A stretch of DNA of 64,000 nt from Cichorium intybus (Eukaryota > Streptophyta > Magnoliopsida > Asterales > Asteraceae). Shown piece after piece: positions 22,557-35,107 of the stretch. The position numbers were made by a program, and so were the translations under genes. Below the pieces are notes generated by a model, which was not told the origin of the DNA, did no database searches, and worked only from the letters and a program-made list of their open reading frames with translations. The DNA lies in assembly GCA_023525715.1 (NCBI GenBank), contig CM042010.1, forward strand, positions 87,659,384 through 87,723,383, given 5' to 3'. Every line of letters begins with the position of its first letter. Position 1 is the first letter of the stretch.

Positions 22557-24161
22557 TGACAATTGTAAATTTTGGTCAATAAAAGTCAACTGTAGTCAGA
22601 CAAAGCGTACGTTAATCCATATGTTGAAAAGTAATTTTTCCAAAATTTAACGATGTATTATTAGATATTATAATACTACGTACGGTAATTCAAAACAATT
22701 ATCAAGTAAACGCCGAAAATACGGATAGTAAACTACAGTAGCATAAAAATTCGATAATCATAAAATTATTATTTTGAGAATAATAATATTCATAAAAAGA
22801 TGTATTCGTAAATACGAACCTGTGAATATATAGAACGTCGAAAACGGAGTTTGTATGTGAAAGTTACAACAATTAAACCACTGTTAACGGATAAATGTAC
22901 ACAGGGTTTGAATTCAAAATACAAAACGTGGTGCCTTAAACATCAAATATGGAATAACAAATCATATATTATGAAACATAATACTATCTAGTATTTAATT
23001 TCAAAGCCAAATATAATTTTCGGCAAAACACTGAAAATCGCGTAATCGGAAGAATACTGCGATTAAACGTGTATTTCATCATTTAACGAGTCAATCTAAA
23101 TAAATTTTTAACAATGTTTTCATACATAATATTTATTTAGAACTTCATTTCTTAAAAAACTTATAAAATCTCACTAAAACGTCTTACGATTTTATAAAAA
23201 TCACTCATTTATATAAGTAGATTACCATTTTTTATAAAAGTAACCCACCCCACCCCTACACCCATCAGCTAAAAGTGCCCTTTCCCAACACAAAATCTCA
23301 CTCAAATCACAAAGTCAAAAGCTAAGCCTACATTTAAAAGGCTATGACTAATTTAAACTAATTAAAAACTAACAAAATCTAATAAACTACAACACATCCA
23401 TTTGAATCAAGAAACACCAACCCTTGTTCTCTCATCTCTCTCTCACTCTCGGCTCAACTCCTCCCCCCACCATGTCTCCACAAACCCGCCACCACCATAA
23501 ACCACCATCTTTCACCACCACCTTTCTTCATTTCAAGGATTTTTCAAAAGAATTTGGTAAGTTAATCTCATCTAGTGATTTTAAAACTTATTACACAACT
23601 TTTATCCCTTTTTCACATACTAACATCTACGTAAAACCTTTGGGTAATAGCTTTGTCCAAGGGTCCTTCGAGCTACGAAGCTTAGATATTGGTTCCTACC
23701 GTAAATCCCGCAAGAACAACCTTGTTTCTAACTAAAGCACGCGTCAAGAGTGAGTTCATACCACTCATTTTCATCTTTTCCAAACTTTTAGGGGGATAAT
23801 TCAAGTTTATATACTATAAATGATGATTTACACAAGTTTATAAACGAGTTTTTGTGTAAAACGGTTTTTTACATGAAATATGGTTAGATATATGTATTGT
23901 GAACATTATGATGTATAATGTTTGTGTAAAAGTTACAAAACTATAAACATATTGTGTAAAAATGCTAGATCTTTAATATAAAAGTCACAAAAACGAAAAC
24001 TAGTAAAAACTACGTTTTTGCAACCGGAAATACGATTTTTCTAGGAAAAATGGTTATAGCCAAGTTATTACACCATTTTTGTTGGAAATATCTTAAAAGA
24101 TGTTGTTTATAATAATCTAAATAAGTTATTTTGTATATGTTTGTAAAAATATGTTTATTAC
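22557..24161 (+). repeat. Chromo-A 5' LTR, proximal part
   Basis: Begins TGACAATTG just where the Rep-X homology ends. AT-rich, with a likely TATA box (TATAAAAG, 23233-23240) followed by a C/T-rich leader with short ORFs. It continues, after removal of insertions, through 25146-25298 and, in the second copy, to 57040, where it ends GGGTGTAACA against an initiator-Met primer site. Total reconstructed length is about 2.5 kb. The assignment to a chromovirus is an inference from LTR style and primer site. The ORF at 23424-23735 lies in the leader and is probably not a gene. Confidence 0.5.
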
Positions 24162-25145
24162 TGACAACGCCTATCAATATCAAGTATTTTAGTCGTTGTT
24201 AGCCCTATTCTTGGTGAATTTATATCATAGTTGTATTGGTATTTCTCACTTTTTGTGATAGTGCTTGTGTGCAAGAAAATGTCGAAAACATGGACTAAAA
24301 GCAGACAAATGGAAGATGTTTGGGTTAAGAGCCAATTCAGTCGAATTTGTATGCACGTCATGGGATCGAAGACACGCGCGTTGCGCCACGTCAACGATGA
24401 GGCGGTGAAGAGAAATTCAAATAGCGGAAAAACGGGGATAAGGCAACACGCACGTCGCGGTTCTATGCCTTGCGCGCCGCAGATTCTAAATTTTCACAAG
24501 TATAAATGGAGGTCGTTAGGTCGAAATCAGCAGGCAACGAACGACCCCTAAGGTGGACTTAAGGCTTCTTTGACTCAAGGATTCGAATTTTCAGCAACAC
24601 TTTTGGTATTTCTTATGTTTTCACTTTTAGTTTAATATTCTTTAGTTTAGTTTAGCCTTTAGCCTATTGTTTCTGGATTGCTCAAATCAGTAGCAGTTGT
24701 CTAGGGTTGTTTATTTTCGGATTTCAGTACATTGGATATTCTGTTTTGGTTTTTAATTGAAGTAATCATTTGGTTTATGGTTTTATTGCACTTTTTAGTA
24801 TTAATTGTGTTTGATTCTTGTTTGGTTTGATTGGATTGTTTGTTTGTTTCTGGATTTTGAACTTTGTTTCTGATTTCAGTAAGTAATCTTAGTCTAGGAT
24901 TTGGTTTAGTTTAGTTTAGTTCATGTTTGATTTGGTTTTAGCAATTGGTTTTGGAATTGTCTTTTTAGTTGATTTTTGGAAAAATAGAACTAGTCCCTTT
25001 GGCTGTAGCGTGACACTACAGTTGGTAAGCTATCGTCCTATCTTGACCACCAAACTCCCGTGGATCGACCCTTGCTACCGCTATACTAGTGAGTCTGTGA
25101 GGTTTATTTTTTTATTTTGGACCGCATAACGACCTAGGCGTGTCA
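24162..25145 (+). repeat. Solo LTR of an Athila-like element
   Basis: 984 bp, TGACAACGCC ... GGCGTGTCA, with ATTAC on both sides (24157-24161, 25146-25150). No internal Athila sequence adjoins it. Solo LTRs arise by recombination between the two LTRs of one element. It is close (about 95% by eye) to the 3' LTR at 45041-46025, which is followed by the same ATTAC and the same downstream DNA. TATA-like box at 24501-24509. Confidence 0.9.
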
Positions 25146-25298
25146 ATTACGACGGAATACTAAAAGTAGACTATTATAGGAATAGTTTATGGTTACATGG
25201 GTTATTATGACATTTTGAACAAGACAAATAATTATATAAAAATATATGATTGGTATACATTACAATGTTATTATGGGTAATATGATAACGACAAAAAC
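25146..25298 (+). repeat. Chromo-A LTR segment, duplication copy 1 (first piece)
   Basis: Starts ATTACGACGGAATACTAAA. It matches 46026-46157 nearly base for base and continues after Copia-1 at 37866-37904. No gene. Confidence 0.85.
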
Positions 25299-25706
25299 TG
25301 TTAGTATAGATACACTCTAGATCACAATGATATCATTCAAAATATAAGAACACAAGGACATTTAAACTTCAATGCACTCTTTGATTAACAAAGACTAGTA
25401 CATAAGTTTGTGATTGCCAAGAACACTCAAATATTTCTCTCTTTACTTAGCACTCTTTCCAAGGCAATCAACTAGACAAATGAGGCAATTTTTGCGTTAA
25501 GTACTCTAGGCCTAAAACTCTAATGACCTAAGCCCATGGACCAAACCATCAAGCCCAAAGGGGCTTTTCGACCACAAGGACCAAACCGAACAACCTATGG
25601 TTGTTCGGTTCACAACGAATTTCCAATTAAGCCCCTAAAACAATATATTTTACAATTTTAGTCCTAATAAATAAAGGATTAAACCAAACTAAAATTAATT
25701 CCCAAC
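25299..25706 (-). repeat. 3' LTR of Copia-1 (408 bp)
   Basis: TGTTAG ... CCAACA on the plus strand. Contains a perfect 12-bp-arm hairpin at 25584-25610 (arm AACCGAACAACC, loop TAT). Partner LTR at 37458-37865. Confidence 0.93.
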
Positions 25707-26808
25707 AATCTCCCCCTTGGTTTAATGCTTTCATTTATCTTCAGGCTTCTCTTGGTCTTCGGTTGAACACTGCAGAGAATTTTCAACAATCTCCCCCTCA
25801 AATGGACAATCTCCTTCTTAGCAGGAAAACCTTCCGCTTAGCAGGTGACAGGAGTGAATGTTGACAAAATTCAGCACATTGCAGCAACAACTTCGTCTTC
25901 GATGCAGGTCGTCTTCAGATTTGGATTGGTAAGCTCCTTAGGCATTAGAGCATGTCTAGAATCAACACATCTAGCTTTTGATTTGACTTTGAATTTGACT
26001 GGAGTCTGACTCTTCTTCTCTACATTTGATCACTTCAGGTGTTGATGTAGTAACAAGTTGACTGAGGAGGAATTCAAACAACTTCTCACATAGAATTCAG
26101 CTTCACCTTCTTCGGGAACAAAACTTCGTGTCGAAATTCTTGAACGTTTCATTTGTCTGGCATTTCTCGATACAATTCACTAATCAGCAAATCCTGTTGG
26201 TCACAAAGTTAGAAACCCTCACCACAGTTGTTCAAGGATTCATCCTTGGCTCAGAATGAGACTTCTCGCAGTATCTGTATGAACCCGCGAGAAAACACTG
26301 TGATTATTTGAGGATCGGAGAACTACTCGCGGCCGTTTTGATTTTGGCCCATGCATGTCCTTGATCAAAGATCTCAATGCAGTTGACAAGTCAACAAGTT
26401 GACTTGGCTCTTGGCGAGACGTTCAATGACATCCAAACTCTGCGGAGTGTACCATCCTAGTGCCAATTTTGAATCAGGTAAAGTTGTTGGGGTCTCATAG
26501 CTATTGTGGTAAACAACAACGATCACTGACCCAGAATTTCAATGTTTCATCAATGTGAGGTAATATCACATTGAATCACGAACATTTGTTTAGAAGAAGT
26601 TTTAGGTCAGGAGTGGTATGAGCGTGTAATATGTCTTGGTTACTAGACATACCCATCGGCTAGACTATCGAATTGTCATCAGTGTATGGTTTATTACACT
26701 GAATCATCCAACTCTTGAATTAGAAGCTTTGTATGTAACAAAGGTTGTTGATGCCTCACATCTACTACTTGTGTTGTAGCAGAGATCACTGACATAGAGT
26801 GTCGAAAT
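25707..26808 (-). other. 3' non-coding region of Copia-1
   Basis: The polypurine tract CCAAGGGGGAGAT (minus) abuts the 3' LTR. A second similar tract lies at about 25790-25800. I see no coding sequence. The region ends at the Copia-2 target duplication GAAAT (26804-26808). Confidence 0.65.
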
Positions 26809-27583
26809 TGAAGGGTTTTATGCAAATCAATGAACTAAAACCCTAAGTTCACATGCAACCTATAAGGATCTATTTTTTCTTCTAATTGAACATATAATAA
26901 ATTCCTAAAGGCCACAAGAAAATAACTAAAAGAATAAAATCAGAAAAACTAACCTTTTAGGATTTCTTTGAAGCAAAGCAGCACAATTGTCCTGCCTCAA
27001 ATGAAGTCACACCCAGGCTATGAAGTTGGCGAAATCCAGAGAGAGATGGGGAGGAGAGAATCACAAAATTTGGTCTATGGGCCTCCCTATTTATAGGTTT
27101 CAAATGATAACCAGATAAACCTTATAGATAAACCTTTTTGAATTCAAATCAAGATAAACCTTTATCTTATCAATTCAAACCTATTTATCTCTTATATATA
27201 TGAATTTCGAAATTATATATATCCTATATATAGATTTCGAAAATCACTAACCTTCCTCAATTGTCACTACTCAACTATGGAATAATTACAATTCAGCCCC
27301 TGCACCTTTAATTAATTAAATTAATCACCAAATTAATTCCAATTAATTGCAGATTAATTTCTAATTAATTAATATAGTTTCTAATTAATATATTATCACT
27401 TTAATATATTAATAAACTATTTATTTAATTTCTATTGATTTATTAATCATATAATAAATCAATCTTTCTTTCTCCGGAACTTTCTACCAAACCTCCAGCT
27501 ATGAGGGCAACCCAAATGGACTATGCTAGTATTAATTAGATAAATACTAATTATTAGTCATGGCTTAGACACCTAATCCAACA
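26809..27583 (-). repeat. 3' LTR of Copia-2 (775 bp)
   Basis: TGAAGGG ... CCAACA on plus; TTAATTAA-rich in its right half. Matches 33546-34320 with few differences by eye, suggesting a fairly recent insertion. Confidence 0.93.
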
Positions 27584-28976
27584 ATCTCCTACTTGGATAA
27601 GTCTATGACTATAATTACTAATTTAACCTCTAATTAATCAGCAAACTGTAGCTTCCTAGAAACTGCTGTCGAACTCTGACCCAGTCAGTTCTGTCCATAG
27701 ATAAGTGATCATATGATCCTTTGTCCAACAAGATATTTTTCAGACACGAGATATGGATTGAGATCAATCTCTGTCCGATACTCTGTTTCCCGATTTTCGA
27801 CTCTGCTTATGACTTTAGGACTTCTAATTGAACACATCAATTTAGTTCAGGCTGGCCAGCACTTTAGTCAACTTCAAAATCATCGAGAGGCCTACATATA
27901 TATGTTACCCATCAGGGTCAAGGAACGAATAAGCTTTGACTCATATGCTTATATCTTTTACCAGTCAAATCATTCATAACAACACATTTTATAACATCGA
28001 GTTACCGATGCGTTTTCGTATTATCAATGAACAACTGCCTTGTAAATTATAACTCATATCTCTCTACTTCAAGATCATAAGATATTATCGTCTCAACATT
28101 GCTTGTGATGTAATCCATGAAGCAATCTATTAAGTGTGGGTTTATCCAATACTCAAATCTCTATTTCTAAGTACTCATGAATGTTGTAGCAATCCTATTG
28201 CTATGTCTAACTCCTTAGACAGTCTACAAACCAATTCATGACAGTCTTGATTCAATACTTACTTCCCAAAGTATGAACGACTGTGGACCTTTCTGAATAA
28301 TTAAATTATTCGGGAAGTAAAACATGCGAAAGCGAAACATAAAGATCTGACTGGCAGCTACTCCTGCTTATTACCAAGTCTCCATGAGGTAATCACCAAG
28401 TCGGATCTTGTCATAAACTATTATCGGTTTCAAGATTTCTTTTAAACTTTCAATTCTAGTTTTATAGTTATGTCTTTATGAACCTTACACTCTTTCTATG
28501 TATCCAAAGTATCCTGTACTTATACACTTTATTGCAGATGATCTAATCGGATGCTCATCCGATAACATCTCAATATGTTATCTTGTCAATTTCTCTCCTA
28601 ACTCCATTCTGGTAGTACAACTCCATTCTGGTAATGTGTACTGTGACATTCTATGGTTCTGGGGTCTTTAGTCTACTTGACTGCACCCTAAGACTATTTC
28701 GAGTTGTTATGATGTGCCGGTGAACCACATCCTAATGAATTCTCACTTGAGTTCAAACAATCTATCCAGTATTCCCATCCAGACAATATCCTGAATCCAA
28801 CTTACAATCAAGTCAACAAGATATGTTCATGACATTATGATCGATCCAATAAACTTGTGGAACCCGATCCAATATTATTCCAAACCCTTTCAGAATCCAA
28901 AGATTATTTATAATCCTTGTGTCACGATTTTCGAAAAAAACTATTTCCTTTCGGAGACTCTTCTCATGCATCTTGA

Positions 28977-29280
28977 ATCTTATCAAGATCATGCTTACAA
29001 TGGCTAGGTCTATGCTGGCGATTTCATCTATCTAATAGATGTCTGTGAATTACATGAGTATGTTGCACCTTCTTTATTTCTTTCATGCCAAGTCATCACA
29101 CTTTGCAATGATAGGAAACTCTTTTCCTAGGGCTTTGAATTGCATCAAGATCATCTTGGCAGAGTTTCGATTTATCTCATAGACGTTTACAACCACCTGA
29201 GTATGCCGTATTTCTATTAAGTCTTTCATAGCGATCCGTCTCTTAACACCAAGTCATTACACTTTGTAATGAAAAGAGAC
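28977..29280. repeat. Diverged direct repeat in Copia-2
   Basis: Two units share ATCAAGATCAT, ATCTMATAGAYGT, TGAGTATG, TCTTTCAT and CCAAGTCATYACACTTTG in the same order. The second copy begins at about 29138. Origin by tandem duplication is inferred. Confidence 0.55.
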
Positions 29281-29550
29281 GTTTCCTAGAAACAGTATGT
29301 AATCCACATATGGAGATAGTAGATAACGGCGACACTCCCACTGGCTTTGACACGGTTATGGACTATTCACAAAATCCAGGACTTATGGCACATTTTGAGA
29401 ATCCAAATCTTTCTGACATCTTAATGGAAATCTTTCAGCCCTTTCTCAAAATCCAATCCTTTGGCATATTTTTAAGAATTTGAATATCCTTTCTCGCGAG
29501 ATGCCCGTGGGGAAATCCCGGGCCTATGTAACTTTGTACTGGGACACTCT

Positions 29551-29607
29551 TTGTGAGTCCCTATTAGTGTGTCGGTGATCCACACGTGCTCCACTAACGA
29601 TTCACAA
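29551..29607 (-). repeat. Two-stem hairpin module 3 (Copia-2 3' region)
   Basis: Outer arms TTGTGA / TCACAA (29551-29556, 29602-29607) and inner arms TTAGTG / CACTAA (29564-29569, 29592-29597) enclose the conserved GTCGGTGATCCACAC-like core. Same plan as modules at 32511-32566 and 32591-32649. Confidence 0.6.
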
Positions 29608-31249
29608 TGTGCTATGCAGTATCCTTTCGGATTTCATCTTCTATTGAGAGTGCTTCTTCCAGAATCAATTACTTGAGTCTGAGTATCGTCTTACTCAACC
29701 AGATGTTCTGAAGGTATGCGTCTATCCATGTTGCTTTCTTTTGATGATTCAGTTACTCCCACTGGTTTTTAGACCAGGTGAAAAATCAATCAAATTTTCA
29801 CACAGACTGTGTCTCGCCCTAAGGTTCTCTTGTTTGGCAGCAACCGGGCTCACCAATGCTTCCAAGTAGTCAGATTGTAGATCCGTACCAACTATAGTGT
29901 TTTACCACCAATCGATATGTCACCTAGATCATAACTGCTTATGATGGTGATCAATACTACTGGTCAAGAGAAGGTTATGTCAGTTATAAAGCAGAAACCT
30001 GATTTCTGTTCCAAGCATAGTGATGACTAAAGGTTCTTTCATTAGCTAATCCTGAACTCATTCAGGACTGTCCCAACTCCCACTGCTTCCTTGGACCATG
30101 AGTTCTTTCTAAAAGAGCTCTTATTTTACAGTTACAGTGGGATAGCCAATGAAATGGCAGTGCTGATCATGTTCAGGCTAGTCATGAGGTTCGGATGAAC
30201 ACTACAAGACCCTGGACTTTCTATGTATAAGTGGGATAATCCCAGCTTTACATTTCAGACAGTGTCTGCAAGACCTACTTAGTCTAGGATGTGGTCGGAA
30301 TATGGTTTATATGGACTGATTGGTATAGTATTCAACTTATTGGAAACTAATTGGCAATGTATCTCGTACATCGAGGATCGAACTGTTTCGACCAATGCTC
30401 CATTATCTTCCCTAAGACACATTATAACTATTAATGTTCTTGGAAGAGAATGAACTGTGAAACAATTTTCTCACTTTATGTTATCGCTCAGGTTCTGTGG
30501 AACTTGTACTTCCTTTGAAGTCCTTGAACTGTTCAAGGTTTCAATTCAATCGGTTATCCCGATAAGCGAAGTCATATTCGTCATACCGAATGATAAATAT
30601 CGTGAAGTACAAAAAATTGTATTCTATATCAAGATTCGAGCAATACACAGCAATAGTTGTGTCCGTTGCTCTTAATCTCAATGTCTTTTACATATTTATG
30701 TAAACTTATGACTTTGTTAGCTTTGTTCAAGACTTGCAATCTTCTATTGACTCTAAGTCAACTGATTCCAAAATCCTATCCTCTGGATCATTGGGTGATT
30801 CATTTCTTGCCACATGTGCTTTATAAAGAACTTAATCATCATCTGACTCTAAGTCAGATGATTCCAAAGTCCTGTCCAACTGGACCTTTGGTTGATTCAT
30901 TTCTTGACACATTAAGAACTCAATTCATCAAGTGACTTTAATTCAAATGATTCCAAAGTCATGTCCAACTGGACCTTTGGTTGAATTGATTCTTATAACA
31001 TTTGTATTAACAATCATAAATGACACAATTCTTGAATCCAAACACTTTGGATGTATCAACATTCAAGTTATCACTAATTATACATTCAACACATTCATAT
31101 AACATTTCAAGGACAATTTCAGACAACAGGTGTTAAAAGAAAATTGACAATTTTATTAAAACAAATATCCTTGAACAATGTAATATATGATAGACAATGT
31201 CAAAACGCATCTAAAGACTAATAACAATATTTTAATATCTATCTAAACT

Positions 31250-32194
31250 TCAAAACTGCACAAGCTGGAGATCCAATCCAAATGTGCTCCTATGTCCCAG
31301 AGTCCCATGCCTTATTGATTCCCTGCATACAAACCAAAATGTGACTATCACATTATGTATCAAGAAATCTTGGAACAAGAGTTTTGAGGTTTTTAGATAT
31401 ACCTGAGCATTCAAAAGATTTGGAGCGTCTTCCAATCTTTCCGTGAGTGTATCCGATTTAGTGGATTCCCAGTTTGAGACATGTCCAGACGATCTTGATC
31501 GTTTCTTGTTACGTCTCTTCATTGGACTTAATCTAGAAGTAGCTGAGCCATTAGAGCTATGCCTGTCCAATAGTGACTCGTATAAAGTCAATAGTGGATG
31601 CATTTCCATGAGGGCCTTTTTCTGGTCTTCCTTTCTATATGTCTGAATGAACAGATCGTACTCAATAGTCAGTGAAGCGAGTAGAATGTTAACACTCATC
31701 TCCTGACTCATGGAATAACCAAGTTTATATAATTCGCCTATGTACGCTTGAATCTGAAGAACATGCGAATTGATGCTACTTCCTTCTTTTAGCTTGCACT
31801 CTACAAGTCTTTTGAAGATCCTAGCTCGTTCCTCTTCAACTGGTTTTTGGAACCTTTCCTCAACCAGTTGCATTAACTCATATGGCCCCAAGGATTCAAA
31901 ATCCTTGCAGAACTCGGGGTCAATGGTCAATATCATGAGGTCACGAATCTTTTCAGATTCATCAACTAAGAAGTTATTCTTATCATAAGAACCTTTTATG
32001 ATGACTTGTTCCGGTGGGACCGGGATCGGATACTCGGTGAGATGTAGCTTGCCAGCAATGCTGAGAATCAGTCTCCAATTGCGAAGCCATTCCTTACAGT
32101 TGAGGCCAGTCAGCCTTTCCATATTTGGCAGGTGCATTCTGATGCTTTCAGAAATAGGTGAAGGAGGAGAAGGAGGAGAATTGACACTTGACAT
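31250..32194 (-). CDS. gag of Copia-2
   Basis: An open frame of 314 codons from ATG 32194 (MSSVNSPPSPPSPISESIRM). Residues about 20-190 resemble the copia Gag (UBN2/Retrotran_gag_2 type): LPNMERLTGLNCKEWLRNWR, then YELMQLVEERFQKPVEEERA, YIGELYKLGYSMSQEMSVNI and a basic stretch MKRRNKKRSRSS near 225-235. The last 50-60 residues look like read-through of untranslated sequence. No CCHC knuckle, protease, integrase or RT follows. Expected role: structural protein of the virus-like particle. It is the only uninterrupted gag in the window. Confidence 0.8.
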   Translation of the reverse strand: MSSVNSPPSPPSPISESIRMHLPNMERLTGLNCKEWLRNWRLILSIAGKLHLTEYPIPVPPEQVIIKGSYDKNNFLVDESEKIRDLMILTIDPEFCKDFESLGPYELMQLVEERFQKPVEEERARIFKRLVECKLKEGSSINSHVLQIQAYIGELYKLGYSMSQEMSVNILLASLTIEYDLFIQTYRKEDQKKALMEMHPLLTLYESLLDRHSSNGSATSRLSPMKRRNKKRSRSSGHVSNWESTKSDTLTERLEDAPNLLNAQVYLKTSKLLFQDFLIHNVIVTFWFVCRESIRHGTLGHRSTFGLDLQLVQF

Positions 32195-32510
32195 CTATAA
32201 AAGAAACAGAATTTATCAGTTTAAGTGATCCTTTTAAATAATTACCCAATATGTTATTTAATAACGCTAGGATCCAAAATACCCCAACTATGGTGTGAAG
32301 AGGGATGCCGTAATCACAACATAATGGTCATTAAGGTAGATAAACACTTACCAATTTCATCTTATAAAATTCCTAGATCTGTTGAGATTCATTGAACTTT
32401 TCAATGGCATGTTTAATCTCGGATGTGCTCCACTGTTTGTGACTGGGATGCCGAGGATCACAAACTGGATGTGAATAACCATGCAAATTAGCTTGGTACT
32501 CTCGGGTTAA

Positions 32511-32566
32511 TTATCATCTCTAATTGATGTGCCGGTAAACCACACACACTCCATCAACAATGATAA
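32511..32566 (-). repeat. Two-stem hairpin module 1 (Copia-2 leader)
   Basis: Outer arms TTATCAT / ATGATAA (32511-32517, 32560-32566); inner arms TTGATG / CATCAA (32524-32529, 32552-32557); core GTGCCGGTAAACCACACAC. Confidence 0.6.
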
Positions 32567-32590
32567 CACCTGGGAAACCCATTGCAACTC

Positions 32591-32649
32591 TTTATGAACC
32601 CCTATTGGTGTGCCGGTAAACCACACACGCTCCACCAATGTTTCATAAA
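32591..32649 (-). repeat. Two-stem hairpin module 2 (Copia-2 leader)
   Basis: Outer arms TTTATGAA / TTCATAAA (32591-32598, 32642-32649); inner arms ATTGGTG / CACCAAT (32604-32610, 32633-32639). The same core as module 1. Confidence 0.6.
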
Positions 32650-33545
32650 GTGCAATGTGCAATTTCATGGATTAGCACCAATTCACATTTCTCCTAAAGT
32701 AACTAGATTTGGGTTTTATTAAGCTGTTCCAGTACTTTGAATAATATCATTATACTTTTAATGAGATTAGGCCGTCCTATCAAACCCGTTCGGCTAACGA
32801 CCCTCCACTGATCAGGCGAGCGGTGGGTGAGAGTGGACACCCATTAGACTGCCATTTTATAGGCAGTCTCCTTATACCCACTTTATAGATCAGCTTCGTG
32901 AATGAGGCCTACTATTGATTTGACTAACCATTAAATCTTATACATATAATATTAACCTTTAATTTTAATATATATAAGATGTATTTTAAACCTTTTAAAA
33001 TGTTCCTGGTTTATCTTTTAATTTATAGTCGATTTAAACTATTAAATGTAAAATTAAATTAAACCTTTAATTTGATTTAATTCATCCTTTAATTAAACAA
33101 TTAATTAAATCCACATATTTTAGACTTTTAAAATATTCCTAGATTTATCCTTTAATTTTTCGAAATTTAAAAACCTTTAAATTTAAAATTAAATTAAATC
33201 ATTAATTATCTTTTAATTAAACAATTAATTAAATTAATTAAATTTAGATAGGTATCACAAATTAATTAAATTAATTTAAACCTATCTAAACCCCTTAAAA
33301 ATCGAAAATCAAATAATGGATTTAAGGTTATCCAATTATTAAATAAACAAAGTTACCAAAAATAGAATACCTTCTAAAACCCTAGGCTATTTTCGAAAAT
33401 TATATGGGGAGGGGCTAGGGTTTCAAAAACCCTAACCCTAGAAATCGATTTGCCTCAATTAGGGTTTAGAAACAATAAACCCTAAAAATTAGGAAAAACT
33501 ATTACAGCAATTCAATAAGAAAACAGACAAAAGCTTTGATACCAC

Positions 33546-34320
33546 TGAAGGGTTTTATGCAAATTAATGAACTAAAACCCTAAGTTCACATGCAACCTAT
33601 AAGGATCTATGTTTTCTTCTAATTGAACATATAATAAATTCCTAAAGGCCACAAGAAAATATCTAAAAGAATAAAATCATAAAAACTAACCTTTTAGGAT
33701 TTCTTGGAAGCAAAGCAGCACAATTGTCCTGCCTCAAATGAAGTCACACCCAGGCTATGAAGTTGGCGAAATCCAGAGAGAGATGGGGAGGAGAGAATCA
33801 CGAAATTTGGTCTATGTGGCTCCCTATTTATAGGTTTCAAATGATAACCAGATAAACCTTAGAGATAAACATTTTTGAATTCAAATCAAGATAAACCTTT
33901 ATCTTATCAATTCAAACCTATTTATCTCTTATATATATGAATTTCGAAATTATATATATCCTATATATAGATTTCGAAAATCACTAACCATCCTCAATTG
34001 TCACTACTCAACTATGGAATAATTACAATTCAGCCCCTGCACCTTTAATTAATTAAATTAATCACCAAATTAATTCTAATTAATTCCAGATTAATTTCTA
34101 ATTAATTAACATAGTTTCTAATTAATATATTATCACTTTAATATATTAATAAACTATTTATTTAATTTCTATTGATTTATTAATCACATAATAAATCAAT
34201 CTTTCTCTCTCCGGAACTTTCTACCAAACCTCCAGCTATGAGGGCAACCCAAATGGACTATGCTACTATTAATTAGATAAATACTAATTATTAGTCATGG
34301 GTTAGACACCTAATCCAACA
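33546..34320 (-). repeat. 5' LTR of Copia-2 (775 bp)
   Basis: Same length and ends as 26809-27583; followed by GAAAT (34321-34325). Confidence 0.93.
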
Positions 34321-35107
34321 GAAATATCATCACCACTTGGTTTAAAATGGTGAGTCGTCTATTTCTTGCAACAGAAAGTTAGAGGTGGTTGAGAATGGAT
34401 TGGTGCATGTGATAGACTATGGTATGCAGTCTAACCATCGGCACAAACTTTTTAACTCTCGACTTTGAGTGGTTTCTCTCAAAGTGTCTAGAAGTTGGTG
34501 TTACACAAGAAAAACTTTAAATTGGATAAGAAGCGGTTGTCAGTGCTTCACACTCATTGAGGTGTACCAATGAGGATCACAAACACTTAAAAATTACCTC
34601 AGCAGTGAGTGGTATTAACTCGGTGCGTCGTCGGTAGGTAATACTGTTTTTGGATTTTTTTTTTAAATTCTTAAGGAATGATATGAAAATTATAAAAAAA
34701 TAAAAAATCTTTTTGTCTTTTTAAGTTTTGTAATTTTTGTTTGTTTTTCTTGATACCAATTGTAATTACTTATAAATTTCTGATACCACTTGTTATAGTT
34801 TGAAAGAATGACATAAAAGTAAAACATATTTTTTGATTTTCTGAAAGGAAAGATATGAAAATTATAAAAAACATGAAAATATATTTTTCTATTTTTAAAA
34901 TTTCTGATTTTTGTTTTGTTTTTCGAAAGGTCGAGTCAAAATTTTTTTTTTCTTCTCCCCATAAATTTGTGCATGGGAGAGATAAGTGTGGAAGCGAAAA
35001 CCATGAACAAATTTAACTAAAAACAAAATTAATAAAATATTTACTGAACTGATTTAACAGTCATCGAAGCGTATCAAATCCAATTTGGAACGAAATTACC
35101 TGTTCAA
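34321..35107 (-). other. Copia-1 internal sequence without a gene
   Basis: Begins with the GAAAT duplication and continues the Copia-1 body. T-rich, no coding frame and no recognised motif. Confidence 0.5.

Larger units (their letters stand above)
27584..31249 (-). other. Long non-coding 3' region of Copia-2
   Basis: Polypurine tract AAGTAGGAGAT (minus) next to the LTR. No ORF above 92 codons and no RT or integrase motif that I can support, although some stretches might be decayed pol. Contains one hairpin module at 29551-29607, a diverged one near 28711-28731, and a direct duplication of about 150 bp (28977-29115 and 29138-29280). Confidence 0.6.
32195..33545 (-). other. Structured leader and primer site of Copia-2
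   Basis: Primer site at about 33533-33544 (TGGTATCAAAGC on minus). The 1.3-kb leader has no ORF. It holds two hairpin modules (32511-32566, 32591-32649), a perfect 8-bp hairpin with arms AGACTGCC/GGCAGTCT (32846-32869), TGGGTG/CACCCA arms at about 32824-32843, and a very AT-rich TTAATTAA stretch at 32930-33330. Confidence 0.65.
26809..34320 (-). mobile_element. Ty1/copia element Copia-2, nested in Copia-1
   Basis: LTRs 26809-27583 and 33546-34320 are both 775 bp and nearly identical. GAAAT flanks both sides (26804-26808, 34321-34325). Primer site TGGTATCAAAGC (minus) adjoins the right LTR. It encodes an open gag (32194-31250) but no recognisable pol. About 3.7 kb of non-coding DNA follows gag. 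Three structured hairpin modules lie in the leader and 3' region. Likely a non-autonomous copia that moves with another element's enzymes. Confidence 0.92.

Noticed and set aside
23424..23735. 103-codon plus-strand ORF as a host gene
   Set aside because: It sits downstream of a TATA box inside the Chromo-A LTR leader, has low-complexity His/Pro/Ser content at the start, and resembles no protein family I know.
27584..31249. Decayed copia pol in Copia-2
   Set aside because: A few minus-strand stretches faintly recall the integrase-RT linker, but no catalytic box can be read, so it is left as non-coding.
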